Below, in pieces: positions 8,931 to 17,571 of a DNA stretch of 64,000 nt (position 1 is the first letter of the stretch; every line of letters begins with the position of its first letter). The notes under the pieces are model-generated. The model worked only from the letters and a program-made list of their open reading frames with translations, searched no databases and was not told the DNA's origin. The translations under genes were made by a program, and so were the position numbers. Origin of the DNA: VXYL01 sp963422285 (lineage in GTDB: Bacteria > Pseudomonadota > Gammaproteobacteria > Pseudomonadales > Azotimanducaceae); assembly GCA_963422285.2 (NCBI GenBank), contig OY729419.2:1736001-1800000 (forward strand). Direction: 5' to 3'.

Positions 8931-10283
8931 GTGCCGAAGAAACCGATCAAACTCGGCTATTTGACGCTGCTGGCGGCGCTTGCGCCCCTGTGCGCCGTGC
9001 CGGCGGATGCCCAAGACGGGGCGATGCAGCCCCAGGAACTAGATGCCGTCGAAGCCGCCGCGGCGCGGGTGAAGGTAGCCGAGCACGTCGAGGCGATCGA
9101 GGCCGTAGATGCGGTGGTGGACGCCATCGAGCAACGCTCCAGTCGCTACGATCTGGCGCTGGTGCCGCCACTGGTGGTGCTGGGCGACGCCCTCGCCGGC
9201 ATCGGCGACCGCGACGCCGCGTTCGGCGCCTACGACCGCGCCCTGCACATCACCCGAGTCAACCGCGGACTGCATCATTCAAGCCAAGTAAGCATCGTCT
9301 ACCGGGAAGCGGCCCTGCTGGCCAAGGGCGGCGACTACGGCAAGGCCAATAGCCGTCACGAGTACGCCTACCGCGTACTGCTGCGCAGCTACGGCGGCGA
9401 CAGCCCCGAACTGCTGCCGGGCCTGTTCGCGCTGGCCGACTGGTATCAGGCCAGATACAACATCTTCTCGGCGCGAGCGCTGTACGAACACGCCGCCCAG
9501 GTGGCTGCCGAGCATCTCCCCCCCGAGCACTCGGCGCGGGTACGCGCCTTGCGCAGCATCGCTGCCACCTACCGCAGCGAGCGGTTCCCGCCGTTCTACA
9601 TCCGCCGGGGCGATTCGTCCCCTGCTTTGGGCTCGTACACCGGCTTCCAGTACCGCAGGTCGCAGTACAGCCCCGCCGTCAACAGCTTCGCCAAGGGCGA
9701 ACGAGCGCTGATCGAGGTGGTCAACATCTTCCAGGCCCGTCAGAACGCCGACGACGAGGAGGTGGCGGCGGCCATGCTGGAACTCGGCGACTGGTTTCTG
9801 ATGTTCGAGAAGCACCATCGCGCCACTGCTCTGTATCGACGTGTATGGGAGCTGCTGCAAGGCAGCCCGGCGCTGCGAGCGGAATCCTTCCAGGTGCCGA
9901 CCCCGCTGTACATGCCGCTGCCGGGAGACCCGGACAAGCCCGACGATGCCGCGCCCGGCGAAGTGCGCAAGGGCGTGGTGGAGTTGTCCTTCACGGTCGA
10001 CGAGCATGGCTTGGTCAGCCATATCGACACGCTGCGCTCCGAGCCCGAGGATATGATGGGCTTCAAGGTTCGACGTGCCGTCAAGCGGGCCCGCTACCGG
10101 CCGGCCTTCGATGGCCAAATGCCGCTGGCAACCAACGATGTGCGGGTAGAACACACCTTCGTCTATTATTCGTCTGGCGGGGACGACGCGGCGGCGCGGT
10201 CATCTAGCGGTGCCGCTACGAGAAGCCCGCTCGCACAGGCGAACTCTTTAGCCGCTCGTAAGTCCAGCCTTGGCGGCAAGTAG
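8931..10283 (+). CDS. Exported TPR protein with TonB-C-like C-terminal domain
   Basis: 450 residues from GTG 8931. A signal peptide (LTLLAALAPLCAVPADA) is followed by a region with TPR-like helices: AGIGDRDAAFGAYDRALHI, FALADWYQARYNIFSARALYE and LGDWFLMFEKHHRATALY. Residues about 344-405 (GVVELSFTVDEHGLVSHI, RRAVKRARYRPAF) match the TonB C-terminal fold, which normally contacts outer-membrane partners or peptidoglycan. There is no TonB-type N-terminal anchor, so the protein is probably periplasmic. First gene of a tightly packed run to 18887 that includes an ExbB/MotA-like channel, so the TonB-like domain may be mechanistically relevant. A Ser/Ala-rich tail ends the protein. Confidence 0.75.
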   Translation: MPKKPIKLGYLTLLAALAPLCAVPADAQDGAMQPQELDAVEAAAARVKVAEHVEAIEAVDAVVDAIEQRSSRYDLALVPPLVVLGDALAGIGDRDAAFGAYDRALHITRVNRGLHHSSQVSIVYREAALLAKGGDYGKANSRHEYAYRVLLRSYGGDSPELLPGLFALADWYQARYNIFSARALYEHAAQVAAEHLPPEHSARVRALRSIAATYRSERFPPFYIRRGDSSPALGSYTGFQYRRSQYSPAVNSFAKGERALIEVVNIFQARQNADDEEVAAAMLELGDWFLMFEKHHRATALYRRVWELLQGSPALRAESFQVPTPLYMPLPGDPDKPDDAAPGEVRKGVVELSFTVDEHGLVSHIDTLRSEPEDMMGFKVRRAVKRARYRPAFDGQMPLATNDVRVEHTFVYYSSGGDDAAARSSSGAATRSPLAQANSLAARKSSLGGK

Positions 10284-10295
10284 GGTTTCGAGGAA

Positions 10296-11426
10296 ATGGC
10301 TATGCGGCAACCAACGTCACTACTACGCTCCCGCCCCGCGCCGGCACCCGGCATCATCGTCCGTCTCTCGACGACGATTCTGGCTGCCGGCGTCATCGCC
10401 GGGTCGTTCGGCTGCGCCCGGGCAACCCTGCCAACGCCGCCCTCGCCGTCCAAGCCATTTCCTTCCATGCCGTCGCCCAGTCTGCCGTCCCCCAGCCTGC
10501 CGTCCCCCAGCCTGCCGTCGCCCAGCCTGCCGTCGCCCAGCCTGCCGTCGCCCAGCCTGCCGTCGCCCAGCCTGCCGTCCCCCAGTCTGCCGTCCCCCAG
10601 TCTGCCGTCCCCCAGCGCAATGCCCTCGCCACCCGCGCCAGACGGCAAGGCCGGTACCGAACCCGGTGGCCGGCCGCAGGCCAATCGGTCCGAATCCACC
10701 GGTACCCCGGGCGCCCGGTCGCAACGCAACCGAGACGGCTCCGAGAACGGCGAGGCCGGCGCTCCGCAAGCCTCGGAGAAAGCCGGCGACGACGGCTGGG
10801 AAACCAGCACCGAGCTGCCCGGCGTACCAGGCAGCAAAAGCGCGGACGGCACAGTCGCGCAAGGCGACAGCGAAAACGAAAACGGCTCCAAGACTGGCGA
10901 CGGCACGGACAATTCTCAAGCTGGAGGCGGCGAAGACCAAACCGCGGCCGGCACAGAGGGCGGCAAAGTCGCCCAGTCCGGCGGGATTCCCGGGGCGGAA
11001 AACGAAGGCTCGCCAAGTGCTGGTGGCGAAGATGCCGACGGCGCCGGCAGCGAAGAGTTGGAGCGGGCGCTTGGCGACTTGGACGGCGAAATTCTCGACG
11101 AACGCATCGCCGCCGTCGAGCGCGCCGGCAAGCCGTCCCAGAGACAGGCAGGCGACGCAGGGCGGGAATCGAGATCCGGGAGCGCTGATGGCGATGTGGA
11201 GGGCGGTTCCAACTCCGGCGGCGGCGCGATGCCAAGCCGTCGCGCCGTTGCCTCGGCGGTACCGCCAGCGCCTAAACCTCCCCTGCCCGTGCCGCCCGAT
11301 ACGCCGGACGCCAAGGATGACGACGTGGTCGCCCGCCAACTGCGCGAAGCCGCCATGGCCGAGACGGACCCGGAACTCCGCAAGGCGTTGTGGGAAGAGT
11401 ACGAACGCTACAAGTCCGGGTTGTAG
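10296..11426 (+). CDS. Low-complexity lipoprotein with PSPSL tandem repeats
   Basis: 376 residues; a GAGG site precedes ATG 10296. The N-terminus carries a hydrophobic segment ending in IAGSFGC, a plausible lipobox with lipidation at Cys40. It is followed by nine perfect PSPSL pentapeptides and one partial copy (about residues 59-108), then a long disordered Gly/Ser/Asp/Glu-rich region. The C-terminal tail is helical (DDDVVARQLREAAMAE, LRKALWEEYERYKSGL). The Pro-rich rod could span the periplasm, like the Pro-rich spacers of TonB-type proteins. No enzymatic domain. It starts 12 bases after the previous stop and is followed closely by another lipoprotein gene. Family unknown. Confidence 0.7.
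   Translation: MAMRQPTSLLRSRPAPAPGIIVRLSTTILAAGVIAGSFGCARATLPTPPSPSKPFPSMPSPSLPSPSLPSPSLPSPSLPSPSLPSPSLPSPSLPSPSLPSPSLPSPSAMPSPPAPDGKAGTEPGGRPQANRSESTGTPGARSQRNRDGSENGEAGAPQASEKAGDDGWETSTELPGVPGSKSADGTVAQGDSENENGSKTGDGTDNSQAGGGEDQTAAGTEGGKVAQSGGIPGAENEGSPSAGGEDADGAGSEELERALGDLDGEILDERIAAVERAGKPSQRQAGDAGRESRSGSADGDVEGGSNSGGGAMPSRRAVASAVPPAPKPPLPVPPDTPDAKDDDVVARQLREAAMAETDPELRKALWEEYERYKSGL
10470..10616 (+). repeat. 15-bp coding minisatellite (PSPSL repeat)
   Basis: Nine full copies plus a partial copy of the 15-bp unit CCGTCSCCCAGYCTG run in frame inside the lipoprotein gene. Units differ only at two silent positions, so copy number can change by slippage without breaking the frame. Confidence 0.95.
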
Positions 11427-11440
11427 GAGTCTCCGTCGTC

Positions 11441-12721
11441 ATGCGTCCGTTCGCGGCAATCGCCATAGCCGGCATCCTGGCCATCGGCGGCTGCAACTCC
11501 CATACCGTGCGCATCGTCGACATGACGTCGCCCGAGCAGTTCAGCGATGCGGTGGACGATAGTCTGCTGCTCGATGTCGGCGTGGCGGTGTTCGACAGCA
11601 ACGTGCCGGGCGCCTTCGACGATCAGGTGTCGCGCAACATCACCCCGGAGGTGCGGCGCGCCGAAGCCAACTACATGGCTTACTTCGCCAAGAACCTGCT
11701 GCAATCCACCGGCAACTGGGGTGCCGTGCGGGTGGTGCCCCGGCAGACCTACGCCGTGGACGTGACGCTCTCCGCCACCATCATCCACTCCGATGGCGAA
11801 CGTCTGATTCTGCGCGCCGAAGCCCGCGACGCCCGGGGCGAAGCATGGTTCGACACCACCTACGAGGCGTTGGCCAGCAAGTACGCCTACAACGATGTCG
11901 TACCCGCTGGCATCGATCCGTTCCAAACCATCTACCGACGCATGGCGGACGACATGCTGGCGTACCGCAAGTCGCTGTCCGACGACGAGGTGCATACCAT
12001 CCGAACCACAGCGGAGATGCGTTTCGCCCGGGACTTCACTCCGGACGCCTTCACGGACTACGTGGTCGAAACCGAACCCGACATCTTCGCCGTGCGTCGG
12101 CTGCCAGCCGAGAGCGATCCGGCCCTCGACCGGGTGCGCCAAGTGCGCGAGCGCGAATACCTCTTCATCGACACCCTCGACGAGTACTTCGACGACTTCT
12201 ACGCGCGCATGCATCCGATCTACCAGAGTTGGCGGCAAGCCACCTACAGCGAGGCCATCGCCTACCGCGAACAGCGCCATAAGGCACGGCGCCGGGCCTT
12301 GGCCGGCGCCGTCGGCATCGCCGCTGGCGTCCTCGCCCAAACCGGCGACGCCAGGGTGACGCAGTACGGCGGCATAGTGAGCATCATCGGCGGCGCTGCC
12401 GTGGTGGGCAAGTCCATCCAGGACTACGCGGAAGCCAAGGTGCATAGCGATATCCTGCGCGAGCTGGGCACCTCTGCGGAGGCGGAGATTTCGCCCCACA
12501 CCATCGAACTGGAGAACCGCACGCTGAGTCTGCAGGGCACGGTGGCAGAGCAGTACGAGGAATTGCGCCGCATCCTGAAACGGCGCTACTACGAGGATAT
12601 GGGCCTGGCGCTGCCCGAAGACGAGGCGACGGCGGCCGCCGAGATGCCGCAAGCGAGACCAGCGGCCTCGGGCGAACAGCCGGAGATCGACGATTCCGGT
12701 CCGGCAACGCCTGGGGCCTGA
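11441..12721 (+). CDS. Uncharacterised lipoprotein with internal hydrophobic segment
   Basis: 426 residues from ATG 11441. The frame is open upstream, but this start gives a classical lipoprotein signal (AIAGILAIGGC, Cys18). The following domain (DVGVAVFDSNVP, YFAKNLLQSTGNWGAVRVVP, VDVTLSATIIHSDGERLILR) resembles outer-membrane lipoproteins that bind or compute on peptidoglycan, but I cannot name a family. At about residues 282-330 there is a Gly/Ala-rich hydrophobic stretch (LAGAVGIAAGVLAQ, GIVSIIGGAAVVG), and then a helical C-terminus. Sits between the repeat lipoprotein and the TPR membrane protein in one operon. Probably an outer- or inner-leaflet component of the same complex. Confidence 0.7.
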   Translation: MRPFAAIAIAGILAIGGCNSHTVRIVDMTSPEQFSDAVDDSLLLDVGVAVFDSNVPGAFDDQVSRNITPEVRRAEANYMAYFAKNLLQSTGNWGAVRVVPRQTYAVDVTLSATIIHSDGERLILRAEARDARGEAWFDTTYEALASKYAYNDVVPAGIDPFQTIYRRMADDMLAYRKSLSDDEVHTIRTTAEMRFARDFTPDAFTDYVVETEPDIFAVRRLPAESDPALDRVRQVREREYLFIDTLDEYFDDFYARMHPIYQSWRQATYSEAIAYREQRHKARRRALAGAVGIAAGVLAQTGDARVTQYGGIVSIIGGAAVVGKSIQDYAEAKVHSDILRELGTSAEAEISPHTIELENRTLSLQGTVAEQYEELRRILKRRYYEDMGLALPEDEATAAAEMPQARPAASGEQPEIDDSGPATPGA

Positions 12722-12758
12722 CCGGCCCGGCAATCTCCGTCCGCGCCCAGGAAACCCG

Positions 12759-14270
12759 ATGCTCCCCACCGACGAACCGATCCTCATCGAACCCGTGGCC
12801 GCGCCTTTGTCCGGTCGTCGTTCGCGGTTCGGCCGCCGCCGGGGCCTGTCGATTCCGCTTCGGGCCTGGGTGTTCGGCGCCACCCTGCTCGCCCTCGGCG
12901 GCATCCTGGCTTTCGTCTTCTTCGCCCTGCCGGGGCGGTTCGAAGCGTCGCGGCCACCCGCCGGCAGTCCGGGATCGCCAGACGCCGCATCCACCTCCGG
13001 CGGTTCCCCCGAGGACATCGTGCCGCCCTTTCGCGCGCTGGAGCTGCGGCAGGCGCAAGAACGGGCGCAGCAGAAACTCAACGAGTTCGTAGATATGCAG
13101 CTGCGGCTGGAGCAGGAACTGAACGTCGCCACTTGGGGCGAGGACGATATGACGCACATCAAGGAACGCGCCAGCGCCGGCGACAGGCTGTTCCTGGAGG
13201 CCCGCTACGACGAGGCGATGGCGGAGTACGCCGCCGCGGTGGCCGAGATCGAAGCGCTGATCGGCAAGGGCGACGACCTGTTCGCCGCCGCGGTCGCCGA
13301 CGGTCGCGCGGCCCTGGACGAACGCGACCACTCCGCCGCCACTGCCGCCTTCGAGCGTGGGCTCGCCATCCGCCCGAACGATCCGAGCGCCCAGGCCGGG
13401 GCCGCTCGCGCCGCCAAGCTGCCGGAGATCGTCGCATTGCTGCGCGAAAGCGAACGCGCCGTGTTGCGCGACGACTACGACCGCGCCCACGACCTGCTCG
13501 CTCGAGTGCGCCGGCTCGACGCCGCCACCGCAGGGTTGGACGCGCGGATCGCCGAAGCGGCAGCCGAACGCATGGCCAAGCGACGCGCGATGAACCTGTC
13601 CGAGGGCTTCACCGCCTTGAGAGACGGCGATCATGCCGCTGCCCTGGCCGCCTTCGACAAGGCGCTGCAGGACAATCCCGACGATGCCGCTGCCCTGGCC
13701 GGGCGCCAGCAGACCGAGCAGTCCCGGATTCTGGCGCGGATCGACCGCCTGCGGGAGGCCGCCTTGGCCGCGGCCCAGGCCGAAGACTGGGAGGCGGCGC
13801 TGGATCGCTACGACGAGGCGCTGGCCATCGACGAGTCGCTGCAGTTCGCCCGGGACGGCAAGGAGCGCGTTCGGGAATGGACGACGCTGGTGCGCACCAT
13901 GAATCGGGTGATCGCGGATCCCGACCAGCTCTCCTCGAATCGGGAATTCGCCGCCGCTCGAGAGGTGCTCGAACGCGCCAGCGCGGAGACCGACACCGGC
14001 GAGAAGTTCGCTGCGCGCTTGGCGCGATTCCGCGACATCGTGCAGCGCGGCGCCGAACCCGTGCCCTTGGTGCTGCTCTCCGACAACGCCACCGAGGTGA
14101 CCATCCACAAGGTGGGGCCGATCGGCGCGTTCGCTCGCCACGAGCTGTCCCTGCGTCCCGGCCGCTACGTCATCGTCGGCAGCCGCGACGGTTGCCGGGA
14201 CGTGCGCAAGGAAATCGTTCTGTCGCCGGGCATGGCGCCGGTGGACATCCGCTGCGCCGAACGCATCTGA
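12759..14270 (+). CDS. Single-pass membrane protein with periplasmic TPR array
   Basis: 503 residues. A short cytoplasmic Arg-rich N-terminus is followed by one transmembrane helix (about residues 36-56, VFGATLLALGGILAFVFFAL), a coiled-coil segment, then repeated TPR-type helices: DLFAAAVADGRAALDERDH, AATAAFERGLAIRPNDPSA, AALAAFDKALQDNPDDAAA and ALDRYDEALAIDESLQ. The C-terminal about 75 residues (PVPLVLLSDNATEVTIH, LSLRPGRYVIVGSRDGCRD) resemble a PEGA-like beta domain. Start ATG 12759 has AGGAAA nearby. The domain plan (TM, TPR, PEGA-like) mirrors the next gene and suggests a periplasmic scaffold for protein-protein contacts. Confidence 0.75.
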   Translation: MLPTDEPILIEPVAAPLSGRRSRFGRRRGLSIPLRAWVFGATLLALGGILAFVFFALPGRFEASRPPAGSPGSPDAASTSGGSPEDIVPPFRALELRQAQERAQQKLNEFVDMQLRLEQELNVATWGEDDMTHIKERASAGDRLFLEARYDEAMAEYAAAVAEIEALIGKGDDLFAAAVADGRAALDERDHSAATAAFERGLAIRPNDPSAQAGAARAAKLPEIVALLRESERAVLRDDYDRAHDLLARVRRLDAATAGLDARIAEAAAERMAKRRAMNLSEGFTALRDGDHAAALAAFDKALQDNPDDAAALAGRQQTEQSRILARIDRLREAALAAAQAEDWEAALDRYDEALAIDESLQFARDGKERVREWTTLVRTMNRVIADPDQLSSNREFAAAREVLERASAETDTGEKFAARLARFRDIVQRGAEPVPLVLLSDNATEVTIHKVGPIGAFARHELSLRPGRYVIVGSRDGCRDVRKEIVLSPGMAPVDIRCAERI

Positions 14271-14362
14271 CGGCGCCGAGTTCGACCTTGCGCGATCCCA
14301 AACCCCAAGCACGCCCGCGGCGCACGGACCACGGCAGCTCGGCGGGCACCGATGGCGAACCC

Positions 14363-16408
14363 ATGGACGGCGAACATGGCGAACATATAGCAGCGGCGCT
14401 GTTTCGACCCACCGAGACGGCGGTGGCGGGGCGGCTGCCCTGGCTGACTCGCGGCCGCACCGTCGTGTTCGTCGCCGTCGCGCTGGTGGCCTGGTTCCTG
14501 TGGTTCATCTTCACGGCGAAGTCGGTGCGTTTCGAAGTGCAGCCGGCCACCGCCGCCGTCGAACTCGACGGCGGCTTCCGGCTCGGCGACATCCACTTGC
14601 TGAGACAGGGCGGCTACCGGCTGCGGGCGACGGCCAGCGGCCACTTCGACATCGACCAGAGCGTGCAGGTGGGCAGCGAACGCAGCCAGGTGATCGCCCT
14701 GACCATGACCAAACTGCCCGGCCGGGTGACGTTCGCGGTGGCGCCCGAAGGCGCGACGGTGGAAATCGCCGGCCACGACGCCCTGCGCGGCCAGACGCCG
14801 TTCGAGGTCCGGGTGCCGGCCGGCCCGCAAGTCGCCTTCGTCAGCCATCCCCGCTATCAGGCCGCCACGGTGGCGTTCGAGGTGGACGGTTTGGACAGGC
14901 CCCAGACTGTCGCCGCGACGCTGGCGCCGAATTGGGCCGACGTCGCCATCCCCACCCGACCCAGCGGGGCCGAGGTGCGGATCGACGATCAGCCGTCCGG
15001 TCTCGTTACCCCGGGACCGGTGCCCATCCTCGCCGGCGAGCACCGGATCTCGGTGAAGCTCCCCGGCTACAAGACCTGGACCGACATCCTGCATGTCGAA
15101 GCGGGCCAGGAAGTGCTGCTGCCGGCAGTGACGCTGGAGCAGGCCGACGGCTTGGTGGACGTCGATTCGACGCCGCGCGGCGCTGGCATCACCGTGGATG
15201 GCAGCTACCGGGGCGTCACGCCGCTGGAGATCGCCCTGCCTCCGGGTCGCTCATACGAAATCCGCGCCCACAAGGTGGGGTTCGCCGCTGAAGCCACGAC
15301 GCTGGCAGTAGGTTCCGGCAAACAGCGCACCGTGTCCTTCGTCTTGGACGCGCTGCAAGGAGATCTAGCCATCCAGGCCCGGCCGGAAACCGCCGAATTG
15401 TGGATCGACGGCCAGCATCGCGGCACCGCCGCCGGCACGCTGACCCTGGCTGCAGTACCCCACGAGATCGAGATCCGCAAGCAAGGCTATGCCAGCTACC
15501 GCAAGACGGTGACGCCGCAGCCCGGCTTCGTCCAGGAACTGAAGGTGCGCCTGCTGACCCTGGAGGAAGCGCGACTGGAAGCCCTGAAGCAGGTGCGCAC
15601 CACCGGCCAAGGCCAGGAGCTGGTGCTGCTCAGCCCAGGCCCCATCCGCATGGGAGCGTCCCGCCGCGAACCCGGTCGCCGAGCCAACGAGGTGCTGCGC
15701 ACCGCCAACTTGACGCGCCTGTTCTACTTGGGGCGCCACGAGGTCACCAACGCCCAATTCCGCGTCTTCGCCGCCGGCCATTCGTCGGGTCAGTTCCAGA
15801 ACCAGGACTTGGACCGGAACCAGCAGCCGGTGACGGGAATATCCTGGCTGGAGGCGGCGCTGTACTGCAATTGGCTTTCCGCCCAGGATGGTCTGCAACC
15901 GTTCTACGCCGTGGAGTTCGGCAAGATCACCGGCTTCGACGCCGCCGCCCTGGGCTACCGCCTGCCGACGGAGGCCGAATGGGCCTGGACGGCGCGCAGC
16001 AGGGACGATCCGGCAACGCCGCTGCGCTTCGCCTGGGGCGACGATCTGCCGCCGCCGGATCGGCACGGCAACTACGCCGACCAATCGGCGGCCCACCAGG
16101 TGGCGCGCATCATCTTCGGCTACAACGACAACCACATCGTCAGCGCCCCGGTGGGCACCTTCCCGCCCAATGCCAAAGGCATCCACGACCTCGGCGGCAA
16201 CGTCGCCGAATGGATACACGACTACTACGCCATCCCCGACGGCAGCGAGAGTCTGAATCCCTTGGGGCCGAAACAGGGCCAGTACCATGTGATTCGTGGC
16301 GCAAGCTGGAGCAAGGGCACGATTACCGATCTGCGCCTGTCGTTTCGGGACTACGGCGCCGAAGGCCGCCAGGATGTAGGCTTTCGCATAGCGAGGTTCG
16401 CGGAATGA
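14363..16408 (+). CDS. Membrane-anchored PEGA-repeat protein with SUMF1/formylglycine-enzyme-like domain
   Basis: 681 residues from ATG 14363; TTG 14288 is an alternative. One transmembrane helix (about residues 33-51) precedes several tandem PEGA-type beta domains (for example GLVDVDSTPRGAGITVDG, TPLEIALPPGRSYEIR, LWIDGQHRGTAAGTL). The C-terminal about 240 residues are a SUMF1/EgtB/PvdO-type domain: RLFYLGRHEVTNAQFRVF, GISWLEAALYCNWLS, YRLPTEAEWAWTAR, GNVAEWIHDYY, HVIRGASW, VGFRIARF. In this family the fold either installs formylglycine, acts as a non-haem-iron enzyme, or serves as a binding module. The paired Cys of copper-dependent sulfatase-activating enzymes is not evident, so a binding or structural role is more likely. 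The stop overlaps the next start as ATGA. Confidence 0.82.
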   Translation: MDGEHGEHIAAALFRPTETAVAGRLPWLTRGRTVVFVAVALVAWFLWFIFTAKSVRFEVQPATAAVELDGGFRLGDIHLLRQGGYRLRATASGHFDIDQSVQVGSERSQVIALTMTKLPGRVTFAVAPEGATVEIAGHDALRGQTPFEVRVPAGPQVAFVSHPRYQAATVAFEVDGLDRPQTVAATLAPNWADVAIPTRPSGAEVRIDDQPSGLVTPGPVPILAGEHRISVKLPGYKTWTDILHVEAGQEVLLPAVTLEQADGLVDVDSTPRGAGITVDGSYRGVTPLEIALPPGRSYEIRAHKVGFAAEATTLAVGSGKQRTVSFVLDALQGDLAIQARPETAELWIDGQHRGTAAGTLTLAAVPHEIEIRKQGYASYRKTVTPQPGFVQELKVRLLTLEEARLEALKQVRTTGQGQELVLLSPGPIRMGASRREPGRRANEVLRTANLTRLFYLGRHEVTNAQFRVFAAGHSSGQFQNQDLDRNQQPVTGISWLEAALYCNWLSAQDGLQPFYAVEFGKITGFDAAALGYRLPTEAEWAWTARSRDDPATPLRFAWGDDLPPPDRHGNYADQSAAHQVARIIFGYNDNHIVSAPVGTFPPNAKGIHDLGGNVAEWIHDYYAIPDGSESLNPLGPKQGQYHVIRGASWSKGTITDLRLSFRDYGAEGRQDVGFRIARFAE

Positions 16409-16707
16409 GGCGCCGCATTCGACGGCCCTGGCGACTGGCCTGGATCGTTTGCGCCGGCGCTCTATGCTTCTCCGCACCCGGCGAGGAAGCCGAGGCCCCG
16501 GCCGCGGAACAAGGGCAAGCAGCGCCGGCGGCGGAGAAACGGCAGGAAAAACAGCAACAGGAACCGCAGGAGCAAGACGATCGACAGCAGACCGCAGAGT
16601 CCGACGAGGACGCCGACGACGCGGACGCCGACACCGCGGAGGAAGTCTTCGTTCCCAGCGAAGCCATTTCCGAGGATAAGGCTGTACCCTTTCCGTCGGA
16701 TATCTGA
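16405..16707 (+). CDS. Small secreted acidic, Gln-rich protein
   Basis: 100 residues. ATG 16405 overlaps the preceding stop (ATGA), so translation is coupled. An Arg-rich N-terminus and hydrophobic core (LAWIVCAGALCFSA) form a signal peptide. The mature part is low complexity: Glu/Gln/Ala-rich, then a very acidic Asp/Ala run, ending EDKAVPFPSDI. No domain is recognised. Its conservation in homologous loci would be the main evidence that it is a real component. Confidence 0.6.
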   Translation: MRRRIRRPWRLAWIVCAGALCFSAPGEEAEAPAAEQGQAAPAAEKRQEKQQQEPQEQDDRQQTAESDEDADDADADTAEEVFVPSEAISEDKAVPFPSDI

Positions 16708-16746
16708 TTGGCTTGGTTCGACAGCGCTCCGCCATGAAGCTCTGAC

Positions 16747-17571
16747 ATGAAAAAGACGCTGCCCTTCGAGTTCATCTACCAGGTCGTCGCCCTGGTGGTG
16801 GCCGTCATCGTCGTCCACCTGGTCTACGTCACCGTGGTGCGGCCCAACGCCGACGCCATATTGCAGGCGCAAGCGGAACGCGCCGAGGACGAGGGGGCAT
16901 TCGTGCCGGACCGCTCTCTCTACGTGGTGCTGCGCGACTACGAGCAGGAGTCCTGCTTCATTCTGGCGCTGTGGGCCATGTCGATCATGGGCTTGAAGAC
17001 GAGATACGTACTGCGCGAGCGCGGCCTGCTGCAACAGCGCTTCATCGAGGTCACCGAGGGCATGAGCATCCTGCCGGAAGACACCCGGGAGTACGCCCGT
17101 CCGCTGCAGGCGCTGCCGGAGGCCAGCCGCGGCAATCTGGTGCCGCGGGCGCTGCTGGCGGCGTTGCAGCGCTTCGCCTCGACGCGCAACGTGCAGGACG
17201 TCTCCACCGCGGTGCGCGCCGTCTGCGACACCGAATCCGACCGCCTCGACAGCGAGCTGGCCATGGTGCGCTATATCGCCTGGGCGATTCCCTCCATTGG
17301 CTTCATCGGCACCGTGCGCGGCATCGGCGACGCCCTCGGCCAAGCCTACCGAGCCGTGGAAGGCGACATCGCCGGCGTCACCACCAGCCTCGGCGTGGCT
17401 TTCAATTCCACCTTCGTGGCGCTGGTGATCAGCATCTTCGTGATGTTCCTGATGCATCAGCTGCAGCTGGTCCAGGAGCGGCTGGTGCTGGACACCCAGC
17501 ACTACTGCGACGACTTCCTCATCCGCCACATGCAGGTGCGCAGCCTAGCCTCCGCGCCGGGCGACCGCTGA
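16747..17571 (+). CDS. MotA/TolQ/ExbB-family proton-channel protein
   Basis: 274 residues. Predicted helices: TM1 about 10-30 (VVALVVAVIVVHLVYVTVV), TM2 about 64-82 (SCFILALWAMSIMGL), a long cytoplasmic insert, TM3 about 178-196 with the family hallmark WAIPSIGFIGTVRGIG, and TM4 about 216-238 with SLGVAFNSTFVALVISIF. The Gly-Thr-Val-x-Gly turn and the AFxxTxxAL motif are the proton-pathway signature of TolQ, ExbB, MotA and PomA. Such proteins form the pentamer around a dimeric B subunit that carries a membrane Asp. No ExbD, TolR or MotB gene is adjacent, but the vWA proteins at 24021 and 25109 have the matching Asp helix. The stop overlaps the next start (TGATG). Confidence 0.85.
   Translation: MKKTLPFEFIYQVVALVVAVIVVHLVYVTVVRPNADAILQAQAERAEDEGAFVPDRSLYVVLRDYEQESCFILALWAMSIMGLKTRYVLRERGLLQQRFIEVTEGMSILPEDTREYARPLQALPEASRGNLVPRALLAALQRFASTRNVQDVSTAVRAVCDTESDRLDSELAMVRYIAWAIPSIGFIGTVRGIGDALGQAYRAVEGDIAGVTTSLGVAFNSTFVALVISIFVMFLMHQLQLVQERLVLDTQHYCDDFLIRHMQVRSLASAPGDR

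Noticed and set aside
10470..10616. CRISPR-like periodic repeats
   Set aside because: Units are contiguous 15-mers without spacers and encode PSPSL in frame; a coding minisatellite explains them.
12384..14312. A 642-codon reverse-strand frame over the TPR genes
   Set aside because: Shadow of two forward genes with clear starts and domains.
13133..14362. A frame-matching N-terminal extension of the PEGA/SUMF1 protein (1091 residues in all)
   Set aside because: The extension is antisense-like Arg-rich sequence overlapping the real TPR gene at 12759-14270 in another frame; the coherent protein starts with the transmembrane anchor at 14363.
16747..17571. Zorya defence system (ZorA channel)
   Set aside because: The ExbB-like protein lacks the long ZorA cytoplasmic tail, no OmpA-domain ZorB, and no ZorC/ZorD/ZorE genes nearby; vWA B-like subunits and PEGA/SUMF1 are not part of Zorya.
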